A DNA stretch of 5,476 nt, taken from S15-B10 sp045569115 (GTDB lineage: Bacteria > Fidelibacterota > Marinisomatia > Marinisomatales > S15-B10). Positions 1 through 5,476 of this stretch are shown in pieces. Numbering within the stretch: position 1 is the first letter of the stretch; every line of letters begins with the position of its first letter. Made by a program: the position numbers and the translations under genes. The stretch covers positions 1-5,476 of the forward strand of contig JBJKZS010000100.1 of the NCBI GenBank assembly GCA_045569115.1, written 5' to 3'. The notes under the pieces were generated by a model. That model was not told where the DNA came from. It worked only from the letters and a program-made list of their open reading frames with translations, and searched no databases.

Positions 1-554
1 GAAAGAATCTTTTTTCCGTTGACCGTATGAATAACTTCTGGATGAAATTGAGTCCCAAAAATATTGCTTCCTTCTCTTTCAGCAGCCGCTAATATCCCAT
101 TGTTGGATCGTGCTATAATTGACCAGTTTTTGGGCAATTCCTCTATACTATCTCCATGGCTCATCCAAACTTGGGTTCTTTCTTCAACTCCCTTGACGAG
201 AATGCTGTCTTTTTCAATATTTATTTTTGTAAATCCATATTCACTTTGACTTGTTGATTTTACAATACCATCATCATGCTTTATTAAAAGACCAAAGCCA
301 TAACATATACCAAGTATAGGAACTCCAATTTCGAAAATAATTGCATTTAATGAAGGTGCGCCATCTTTATAAACACTATCTGGACCGCCAGATAAAATAA
401 TAGCTACAGGATTACTTTGAACTATTTCTTCAGTGGATGCTGAATGAGGTAGGATTTCAGAATAGACATTTTGCTCTCTGACCCTCCTAGCAATCAACTG
501 GGTGTACTGCGAACCGTAATCTAAAATAAGAACCGTTTCTTTATTCAATATCAT
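1..554 (-). CDS. guaA: GMP synthase (glutamine-hydrolysing), N-terminal glutaminase domain; 3' end beyond window
   Basis: GMP synthase converts XMP to GMP using ATP and ammonia released from glutamine; it is a cytoplasmic enzyme of de novo purine synthesis. Only the first 184 codons are in the window, covering the class I glutamine amidotransferase domain; the ATP-pyrophosphatase and dimerisation domains lie beyond position 1. Visible motifs are LDYGSQYTQLIARRVRE (residues 11-27), SGGPDSVY (55-62), the nucleophile Cys84 in GICYG, MSHGD (131-135), and the catalytic His171 and Glu173 in FHPE. The ATG at 554 lies inside the end of surE (14-nt overlap), which suggests translational coupling; a weak GGAAAG sits about 10 nt upstream. 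Oddity: the position after GICYG that is normally Gln (GICYGMQ) is Gly88, and the usual LGG nearby reads DDG. Family assignment is secure; glutaminase efficiency is uncertain. Confidence 0.93.
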   Translation of the reverse strand, partial: MILNKETVLILDYGSQYTQLIARRVREQNVYSEILPHSASTEEIVQSNPVAIILSGGPDSVYKDGAPSLNAIIFEIGVPILGICYGFGLLIKHDDGIVKSTSQSEYGFTKINIEKDSILVKGVEERTQVWMSHGDSIEELPKNWSIIARSNNGILAAAEREGSNIFGTQFHPEVIHTVNGKKIL

Positions 555-1320
555 TTTCTAATTCTTTCCATTTCTCTAGATGAGGAATAGAAGAATAGCT
601 TGTCAAATCACAATGTAATGGAGTAACAGAAACATAACCTGAGCGAATAGCAACATCATCAATGTTTGGATTATTTCCTTTGGGGGAAAACTCACCATCC
701 ATCCAATAATAGTAGTTTCCCCTAGGATCTGTTCTTTTATCGAATTCTTCAACAAAATTGCTTGTCCCTTGCCTTGTAATTCGAAAACCCTTCGCTTTTC
801 CATTAGGAGTTTTTGGTACATTAATATTAAGAACAGTCTTAGGCAAGATCCCTTTAGCAAGAACTATTTCAACAATTTTTTTTGCTACCTTGCAAGAATA
901 TGAATAATCTGGAGACAACCAATCATCTAGAGATATAGCAATTGCTGGAACTCCCTGAATAACTGATTCTGCCGCAGCAGAAACTGTGCCAGAATAAAGA
1001 ACACTCAAACCGATATTTGCTCCCCTATTTATACCTGAAACAACAATATCAGGCTTTCGCTTAAGTATTACATTGAAGGCAATTTTTATACAATCTGCTG
1101 GTGTTCCACTAACGGCATAGCCACAAAAACCATCCTTGTTTCCAAAATTATTTATCCTAATTGGATCTAAAATAGTAATTCCATGCCCAACACCACTTCT
1201 TTCAGCATCAGGTGCTACTACAATTGTCTCCCCGACTTCAGATAATGCTTCATGAAGGGAATAAATCCCATTAGAATAAATTCCATCATCATTTGTTACA
1301 AGGATAAGAGGCTTACTCAT
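541..1320 (-). CDS. surE: 5'/3'-nucleotidase SurE
   Basis: SurE is a metal-dependent cytoplasmic phosphatase that removes phosphate from nucleoside 5'- and 3'-monophosphates and, in some members, short polyphosphate. The 259-residue product matches the family's usual length of about 250-260. The metal site is complete: Asp11 and Asp12 in TNDDG, Ser42 in APDAERSGVGH, and Asn98 in SGINRGAN. The conserved YSGTVSAAAE segment (109-118) follows, as does the C-terminal stretch SGYVSVTPLHCDLT. I chose the ATG at 1320 because it places the first beta strand (LILVTNDDG) at the normal distance from the N terminus; an in-frame TTG at 1350 would add ten residues that are not typical of the family. The start overlaps the accD stop by 8 nt and has no clear ribosome binding site, so coupled translation is likely. 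Its end overlaps guaA. Confidence 0.96.
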   Translation of the reverse strand: MSKPLILVTNDDGIYSNGIYSLHEALSEVGETIVVAPDAERSGVGHGITILDPIRINNFGNKDGFCGYAVSGTPADCIKIAFNVILKRKPDIVVSGINRGANIGLSVLYSGTVSAAAESVIQGVPAIAISLDDWLSPDYSYSCKVAKKIVEIVLAKGILPKTVLNINVPKTPNGKAKGFRITRQGTSNFVEEFDKRTDPRGNYYYWMDGEFSPKGNNPNIDDVAIRSGYVSVTPLHCDLTSYSSIPHLEKWKELENDIE

Positions 1321-2173
1321 TAATTTCTGTATTTGCCTTTCCAAAGTCAATTATACGAGATACAATTTTCTTTAATTCCTGACGATGAACTATTCTATCA
1401 ACAAAGCCTTTTTCAATCAAAAATTCTGACGTTTGAAAGCCTTCAGGAAGATCTTGGCCAATAGTTTGTTTAATTACTCTTGGCCCAGCAAAGCCAATTA
1501 AAGCTCCAGGTTCAGCCAAAATAAAATCCCCTTGCATAGCGAAGCTAGCACTAACACCTCCAGTAGTAGGGTCGGTTAATATAGAAATATATAAACCACC
1601 CATCTTGGAAAATCTAGAAAGCTTCGCTGATATTTTTGCTAGTTGCATAAGAGAATAAACTCCTTCTTGCATTCGTGCTCCTCCAGATGCACTAATTATA
1701 ATTAAAGGATAACTTTCATTAAGTGAATGATCAATAGCACGAGATATTTTTTCACCTACCACTGAACCCATGCTCCCACCAATAAATGAAAAGTTCATTA
1801 TGCAAAGGACAACATTTTTTTTATTTATAACCCCTAAATACGTATTAACTACATCTGGACATCCAGTTTTAATTACAGCAGCTTTCAGTTGATCAGCATA
1901 ACTTTTCTTTGCTTTAAATTTAAGAGGGTCAGCTGAACGTAAATGCGAATTCAATTCATCATAGTTCAGATCATCAAAAAGTATATTGAGATAGTCTTGA
2001 TAGGAAAGCCTGAAGTGGAACTGACAATTTGGACAAACCATAAGAACTCTTGACAATTCTCTTTTATAAAGAATTTCGTCACACTTTGGACACTTTTCCC
2101 AAAGTCCATCTGGAATAGATTTCTTTTGAGTAGTGGTTACCTTTTGTTTTTTTCGTTTGAACCATGTCATCAT
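1313..2173 (-). CDS. accD: Acetyl-CoA carboxylase, carboxyltransferase subunit beta
   Basis: AccD pairs with AccA to form the carboxyltransferase that moves CO2 from carboxybiotin to acetyl-CoA, giving malonyl-CoA for fatty acid synthesis in the cytoplasm. The 286-residue product is close to the usual 280-305. The N terminus has a lysine-rich lead (WFKRKKQKV) and the four-cysteine zinc ribbon: Cys28/Cys31 (CPKC) and Cys47/Cys50 (CPNC). The crotonase-fold core follows, with FSFIGGSMGSVVGEKI (128-143), SASGGARMQEG (161-171), which supplies the oxyanion-hole glycines, then DPTTGGVSASFA and the AEPGALIGFAGPRVI segment. Two adjacent ATGs (2173 and 2170) could both start it; no Shine-Dalgarno is visible. 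It follows tsaB after 56 nt, the gap holding a stem-loop and a possible promoter. accA is not in the window. The identification is secure. Confidence 0.97.
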   Translation of the reverse strand: MMTWFKRKKQKVTTTQKKSIPDGLWEKCPKCDEILYKRELSRVLMVCPNCQFHFRLSYQDYLNILFDDLNYDELNSHLRSADPLKFKAKKSYADQLKAAVIKTGCPDVVNTYLGVINKKNVVLCIMNFSFIGGSMGSVVGEKISRAIDHSLNESYPLIIISASGGARMQEGVYSLMQLAKISAKLSRFSKMGGLYISILTDPTTGGVSASFAMQGDFILAEPGALIGFAGPRVIKQTIGQDLPEGFQTSEFLIEKGFVDRIVHRQELKKIVSRIIDFGKANTEINE

Positions 2174-2181
2174 CGAGCATT

Positions 2182-2212
2182 AATTTGGTTATTATCTAAC
2201 GATAATCCAATT
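2182..2212 (-). other. Imperfect stem-loop in the tsaB-accD gap
   Basis: The gap between tsaB and accD contains a perfect 6-bp inverted repeat, ATTATC and GATAAT, around a 4-nt loop (2191-2206). It is extended by TTGG/CCAA (2185-2188 with 2207-2210) and two outer A-T pairs, with small bulges of 2 and 1 nt. The hairpin ends about 8 nt before the accD start codon. It is not followed by a U-run on the transcribed strand, so it does not look like a rho-independent terminator. It could influence accD translation or RNA processing, or simply be chance in AT-rich DNA. The structure is seen directly; any function is inference. Confidence 0.4.
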
Positions 2213-2221
2213 TCAGTTCAA
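2191..2221 (-). promoter_or_regulatory. Possible accD promoter (TTGAAC, 19 nt, GATAAT)
   Basis: On the minus strand TTGAAC (2221-2216) and GATAAT (2196-2191) are separated by 19 nt. They match the sigma-70-type -35 and -10 consensus at 4/6 and 5/6 positions. Transcription would start near 2184, giving accD a leader of only about 10 nt. The -10 box is also one arm of the stem-loop, so the two readings compete. The region is AT-rich, so chance matches are expected; the call is tentative. Confidence 0.25.
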
Positions 2222-2229
2222 CCTTGCTT

Positions 2230-2877
2230 TCAACCAATCTTGAAAGAGGTGATATATTCTGGCTCTAAGTTATAGAAATCTGGATTAACAATATTTTTAA
2301 AGCGAATTGAAGCCGCTTTCCCAATAGAAACTGCTGAAGGAAATACCTCGACAACATTTGATTCCAATTCTAAAATATCCAATAAATGCCCACATCGATA
2401 ATGAACAATATTTTTATTGTTGTAAAGTTTTGGCGATAGTTTTTCCCATTCTATGCTAACTGGCTTGTCAATTCCTTCCCACCCATGTTTTTTTTTGCTA
2501 AATTTTTGGTAATAAACAATATCCTTATGTGAATGTAAAATTGTATTAACCTCATTAACCTGAAATTTACAGCTTTCAGTAATTGCAAGAAGTGTTGATA
2601 TTGGAAGAAGTGGAACATTTAAACTAAATGCCATGCCTTTGGCAAAACTTAAACCTATACGAAGCCCAGTAAATGAACCTGGACCAATAGATATTGCGAC
2701 TCCATTAATTTCAACAAAACTAAACTCAACTTCATCCATCAAATCTTTACAAAATTTAGGTAGTTTTTCAGCATGCTCTCGATTTAAAATTTGCTCCCGG
2801 CAGGCAACAACCTTATCTACTTCTAACAAAGCAATACCGCAAACGTCAGAAGATGTTTCAATCGCTAAAAGTTTCAA
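2230..2877 (-). CDS. tsaB: tRNA threonylcarbamoyladenosine biosynthesis protein TsaB
   Basis: TsaB is the catalytically inactive ASKHA-fold partner of TsaD. With TsaE it forms the complex that transfers threonylcarbamoyl from TC-AMP to A37 of ANN-decoding tRNAs. The N-terminal strand MKLLAIETSSD (residues 1-11) and the signature ISIGPGSFTGLRIGLSFAKGM are clear, followed by VPLLPISTL. The product has 215 residues, slightly shorter than E. coli TsaB (about 230). The start is TTG at 2877: a stop codon lies three codons upstream in the same frame and no ATG occurs until residue 47, so TTG is the only start that keeps the first strand. AAAGG lies only a few bases before it, closer than usual. The start lies 20 nt inside the end of tsaE, placing two partners of one complex in a coupled pair. 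The C-terminal half is divergent, as is normal for TsaB. Confidence 0.94.
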   Translation of the reverse strand: MKLLAIETSSDVCGIALLEVDKVVACREQILNREHAEKLPKFCKDLMDEVEFSFVEINGVAISIGPGSFTGLRIGLSFAKGMAFSLNVPLLPISTLLAITESCKFQVNEVNTILHSHKDIVYYQKFSKKKHGWEGIDKPVSIEWEKLSPKLYNNKNIVHYRCGHLLDILELESNVVEVFPSAVSIGKAASIRFKNIVNPDFYNLEPEYITSFKIG

Positions 2878-3299
2878 ATTCCTTTATACCAATACTTATA
2901 TTGCGTTGACATTCTCCCCTTATTTCTATTTTAACCCAAATAGCATCCGCAGGAATAATCTGGGGAAAAAGATCTGCCCATTCCACTACTACAATTCCTC
3001 CAGCTTGAAAATAGTATTCTAAACCCAAAGCCAAAGCCTCAGAGGGGGAGCTTAGTCTATAAAAAATCAAAATGATAGAGTGGTGGAATAGAATCATATT
3101 CACCAATCAACTTGAATGTTGGTGAGTTGACTATGTCCTTCACCCCTAGGCCAGCAGCAACACCTTGGGTAAACAGTGTTTTCCCACAGCCTAGGTCACC
3201 AGACAAAGCGACTATATCTCCAGCAGATAAAGAAGTTGAAAAATTATTTGCCTTATTATAGGTCTCAGCTGGAGAATAGGTAATAAATTCATTTATCAT
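2858..3299 (-). CDS. tsaE: t6A biosynthesis ATPase TsaE, interrupted by a 1-nt frameshift
   Basis: TsaE is the P-loop ATPase that drives the TsaB-TsaD complex in t6A37 tRNA modification. The first frame (3299-3057) shows the Walker A motif GDLGCGKT (residues 34-41), then SPTF (59-62) and PLYHFDF, and stops at TAG 3059-3057. The remainder continues in another frame down to TGA at 2860: YRLSSPSEALALGLEYYF, then VVVEWADLFPQIIP. Joining the two gives the expected HFDFYRL motif and about 146 residues, a normal TsaE length. The break lies in a run of six T (3066-3061); five T would restore one open frame. The second half remains well conserved with no further stops, which suggests a sequencing or assembly error, a very recent mutation or a tolerated slippage site rather than an old pseudogene. 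The ATG directly follows the porX stop codon. Which explanation holds cannot be decided here. Confidence 0.9.
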
Positions 3300-4865
3300 C
3301 TATCTATTCTCAAGAGTAATAACAGGAACTAGCATTTCCTCTAAAGATATTCCGCCATGCTGAAAACTATCTTGCAGTTCACCAAGATACTTATGATACT
3401 GAGTAGGATAAACGAAATAATTTTCATCTTTTGCGATGAGGTAATTAGTACCTTTTACTATTTCAGGAAGTTTATATTCCATAGGCCGCTTAATTACCAA
3501 AGCATCTTTATCAGAACACACTAAACTCCTTCCGTATTTGTATCTTACACCAGATGAAGTCTCACGATCAGCGGAAACTTTAACCCCATTCCTAACTCTT
3601 TTACTGCCATGATCAGTAGTTATAATAACTTTCATACCCATTTTCCCAGCAGTATTGAGGACCTCATATAACCATGAATTGGAAAACCATGTCTGTACAA
3701 GCTTACGATATCCAGCTTCATCAGGAATGACCTCTTGTAGCAAGTCAGACTCTGATCGATGATGAGTAAGCAAATCTACAAAATTTACAACTAAAGCTAT
3801 TACAGATAGATCTCTGTATTCCTTTATATGTCTGAGAAACTGTTTGCCTTCTTTAGCTACATTTATTTTGTGATATATGTAGTTAATTTCTTTTCCTGTA
3901 ATATTCTCCAGGAGATTGCCAAACATTTGGGATTCTACAGAATTCATAGTTGATTCATCATCAATTATTTTACTCCACAAATCTTTATCATTTTCCTGAA
4001 TATCTCCTAGAAAACAACCGCTGAAAATTCCATTTCTAGCAAAGGGAGTTGCAGTTGGGAGTATAGAAACATGATAGTCAACTTCGATCTTAAAATTTTC
4101 TTGAATGAATGGAATCAAACTAAGGGATTGATCTAATCTCAAACAATCAATTACTATAAATAATATATTATCATTAGTGTCCAACAAAGGAGCAATGTAA
4201 TCTGAGACCAGATCAACTGAAAGAGTAGGGCGATCTACTTCCATATTATTCATCCAACTCTTATAATTTTTTGAAATAAACTTAACAAACCCCCGATTAG
4301 CTGACCTTAGCTGTTCATTTAAAGTTTCACTTAAACCCAATTCCTTCTGGTTTTCAAGCTCAATTTGCCAATTCACCAATTTTAGATATAAAGCCCACCA
4401 ATCATCTATTTTTGAAGCAGATATAAGCATCTCTTCTATTTCCTGAAATTCATCTAAATAATTCCCAGCGGTTTTCTTTTCAATAATTGATTCCTCTTCA
4501 AGAACTTTTTTACATGCTAGAAAAATTTGGCTGGGATTAACTGGTTTCGTTAGATAACCAGCAGTTTTTTCTGAAATAGCCTCATCCATAAGCCACTCTT
4601 CTTCATTTTTTGTAATCATAATCACATGAAGAAAAGGGGCTATTTCTTTAATCTCCCTAAGTGTTGATATTCCATCAATTCCTGGCATAACCTGATCCAA
4701 AAGCACTAAATCAAAATTCTCTTCCTCAACCTTAATAATTCCATCTCGACCATTAGTTACTTTTTCAACGACGTAGCCCTTTTCTTCAAGATAAAGAATA
4801 TGAGGCTTAAGAAGATCAATTTCATCGTCTATCCACAATATTTTCCCTCGATACTTCAGATTCAT
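3300..4865 (-). CDS. porX: PorX-like response regulator with PglZ phosphatase-family domain
   Basis: The 521-residue protein has an N-terminal receiver domain (about 6-123) with a full phosphorylation site: Asp13/Asp14, phosphoacceptor Asp57 (LLDQVMPG), Thr85 and Lys107 (TKPV). A helical linker (about 130-225) leads to a C-terminal PglZ domain of the alkaline-phosphatase superfamily. Candidate metal and catalytic residues are Asp240 (FIVIDCLRLDQ), Thr271 as nucleophile (LPTATPFARN), Asp364 and His368 (NFVDLLTHH), Asp418/His419 (TTDHG) and His503 (FQHGG). Length and architecture match PorX, which in Porphyromonas works with the kinase PorY and controls the type IX secretion system; its PglZ domain is a zinc phosphodiesterase acting on oligonucleotides. 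No kinase or T9SS gene is in the window, so that role is inferred from homology. The cytoplasmic protein has no signal peptide or membrane segment. tsaE follows with zero spacing, an arrangement I recall from Bacteroidetes. There is no Shine-Dalgarno upstream. Confidence 0.88.
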   Translation of the reverse strand: MNLKYRGKILWIDDEIDLLKPHILYLEEKGYVVEKVTNGRDGIIKVEEENFDLVLLDQVMPGIDGISTLREIKEIAPFLHVIMITKNEEEWLMDEAISEKTAGYLTKPVNPSQIFLACKKVLEEESIIEKKTAGNYLDEFQEIEEMLISASKIDDWWALYLKLVNWQIELENQKELGLSETLNEQLRSANRGFVKFISKNYKSWMNNMEVDRPTLSVDLVSDYIAPLLDTNDNILFIVIDCLRLDQSLSLIPFIQENFKIEVDYHVSILPTATPFARNGIFSGCFLGDIQENDKDLWSKIIDDESTMNSVESQMFGNLLENITGKEINYIYHKINVAKEGKQFLRHIKEYRDLSVIALVVNFVDLLTHHRSESDLLQEVIPDEAGYRKLVQTWFSNSWLYEVLNTAGKMGMKVIITTDHGSKRVRNGVKVSADRETSSGVRYKYGRSLVCSDKDALVIKRPMEYKLPEIVKGTNYLIAKDENYFVYPTQYHKYLGELQDSFQHGGISLEEMLVPVITLENR

Positions 4866-4871
4866 ATATTA

Positions 4872-4902
4872 ATTATAAAAGACTTAGTAATGCTTTATTC
4901 AA
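4872..4902 (-). promoter_or_regulatory. Possible porX promoter (TTGAAT, 19 nt, TATAAT)
   Basis: In the 53-nt gap upstream of porX, TTGAAT (4902-4897) and a perfect TATAAT (4877-4872) are separated by 19 nt on the minus strand. A second TTGAAT overlaps just upstream (4907-4902). The -10 box ends 6 nt before the ATG, so transcription would begin at or next to the start codon, giving a leaderless or nearly leaderless mRNA. This would agree with the absence of a Shine-Dalgarno. The DNA is very AT-rich here, so a chance match is quite possible. Confidence 0.3.
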
Positions 4903-4918
4903 TTCAACAATATTTATT

Positions 4919-5476
4919 TTACTTTGCTGTTAGAGTCCAAACTCCATCCCAATCATCGCCGGGTGGATTATCTTTCAGATATTCACAACGCTTAACATAT
5001 AGGGAGCTAGGATTTGTAGGTCTATAAGGAAACATCTCTTCCAATGCCTCTGATTCTTTAAAAGCATTAAGGCTTCTGTCCCAATTTTGTGACTTGTATA
5101 GCTCAAGACCTTCATTGAATACGGGAAGCATTTTTGAAAAATTACTATCCATTTGATCCTTTTCAGATATAAGCTCAAAAACCTTTACAGGCATTTTTTT
5201 TCCTTTAACTCTAACATTATCCAAAAAACGCCATTCAAATCTGTCCTTAACCGCATTGTATGTGTTTTCTGCAACCTGGATGTATACTCCATATTGTTTA
5301 GCTGATGCTTCAAGTCGAGCAGCAATATTAACAGTATCACCCATCATAGTATAGTTCATTCTCATATTAGAACCCATATTCCCTGTGACCATTTCACCAG
5401 AATTCAGACCAACACGATGTCTTGTATATTGGACAAGCTCAGGCCATTCATTTGACTCTTCCCATTTTTTTCTCAA
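4919..5476 (-). CDS. Class III adenylate/guanylate cyclase, C-terminal part; 5' end beyond window
   Basis: This is the last 185 codons of a class III nucleotide cyclase, which makes cAMP (or cGMP) from ATP (or GTP). Visible parts of the catalytic domain are the strand RVGLNSGEMVTGNMGS (residues 21-36 of the fragment) and NYTMMGDTVNIAARLE (41-56). Asn50 and Arg54 form the NxxxR pair that stabilises the transition state. Thr43 sits where adenylate cyclases of the Lys/Thr subtype have their base-selecting Thr, so cAMP is the likelier product; the metal-binding Asp residues and the selecting Lys lie outside the window. After about residue 90 comes a TPR-like tail (MLPVFNEGLELYKSQNWDRS) ending in NPPGDDWDGVWTLTAK. 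I recall this type of ending from cyclases with N-terminal CHASE2 sensor domains, so a membrane-bound sensor is plausible but not visible. The first codon at the window edge (TTG) is not taken as the start. Confidence 0.92.
   Translation of the reverse strand: MRKKWEESNEWPELVQYTRHRVGLNSGEMVTGNMGSNMRMNYTMMGDTVNIAARLEASAKQYGVYIQVAENTYNAVKDRFEWRFLDNVRVKGKKMPVKVFELISEKDQMDSNFSKMLPVFNEGLELYKSQNWDRSLNAFKESEALEEMFPYRPTNPSSLYVKRCEYLKDNPPGDDWDGVWTLTAK

Noticed and set aside
64..249. Plus-strand open frame of 61 codons.
   Set aside because: It is antisense to guaA, whose amidotransferase motifs are unmistakable in this segment.
1321..1350. A longer SurE starting at TTG 1350.
   Set aside because: The ATG at 1320 fits the family N terminus and the usual length; the added ten residues lie within accD coding sequence and match no SurE feature.
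2182..2212. The hairpin before accD as a rho-independent terminator for tsaB.
   Set aside because: The stem is A-T rich and no U-run follows on the minus-strand transcript.
2633..3022. Plus-strand open frame of 129 codons.
   Set aside because: It lies antisense to tsaB and the end of tsaE, both with clear family motifs, and its translation shows no recognisable domain.
3060..3066. The sequence T-TTT-TTA in tsaE looks like a canonical -1 programmed frameshift heptamer in the correct phase.
   Set aside because: A -1 shift would read ATA GAC and then TAA, ending at once. The conserved downstream TsaE sequence needs a +1 (or -2) shift, so -1 slippage cannot rescue the gene.
2858..3106. A separate 82-residue gene in the second half of tsaE.
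   Set aside because: Its sequence from YRL onward is the conserved C-terminal half of TsaE, and the residues before that are out-of-frame reading of the first half.
4800..5027. Plus-strand open frame of 75 codons spanning the gap between the cyclase and porX.
   Set aside because: It is mostly antisense to the ends of two well-supported genes, has no recognisable motifs and no ribosome binding site.

Overview
The window is a compact, AT-rich bacterial segment with seven genes, all on the minus strand. Transcription runs from high to low coordinates: class III nucleotide cyclase (5' part outside the window), porX-like response regulator/PglZ gene, tsaE, tsaB, accD, surE, and guaA (3' part outside the window). 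No RNA genes, mobile elements, CRISPR arrays or convincing terminators are visible. No stretch of 300 bases lacks a gene; the longest gaps are 56 and 53 nt.

Organism: the strongest clue is the PorX-type protein (receiver domain plus PglZ phosphatase-like domain) directly followed by tsaE. I associate this pairing with Bacteroidetes and related FCB-group bacteria. Low GC, tight packing and a near absence of Shine-Dalgarno sequences fit that group. An uncultured marine lineage such as Marinimicrobia (SAR406) is a guess; the sequence does not settle it.

Layout: positions 5476-4919 hold the C-terminal half of a cyclase catalytic domain and its tail. After 53 nt, porX (4865-3300) abuts tsaE (3299-2858) with no spacer. 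tsaE carries a one-base frameshift in a run of six T. tsaE overlaps tsaB (2877-2230, TTG start) by 20 nt. A 56-nt gap with a small stem-loop precedes accD (2173-1313). accD overlaps surE (1320-541) by 8 nt, and surE overlaps guaA (554 to the window edge) by 14 nt.

How the genes work together: signalling functions (cyclase, PorX) lie upstream of housekeeping functions: t6A37 tRNA modification (TsaE, TsaB), the first committed step of fatty acid synthesis (AccD), and nucleotide turnover and synthesis (SurE, GuaA). The overlaps suggest translational coupling. The two gaps each contain a similar promoter-like pair with a 19-nt spacer. The most notable points are the tsaE frameshift, the unusual glutaminase motif of GuaA, and a cyclase next to a PglZ phosphodiesterase-like regulator.
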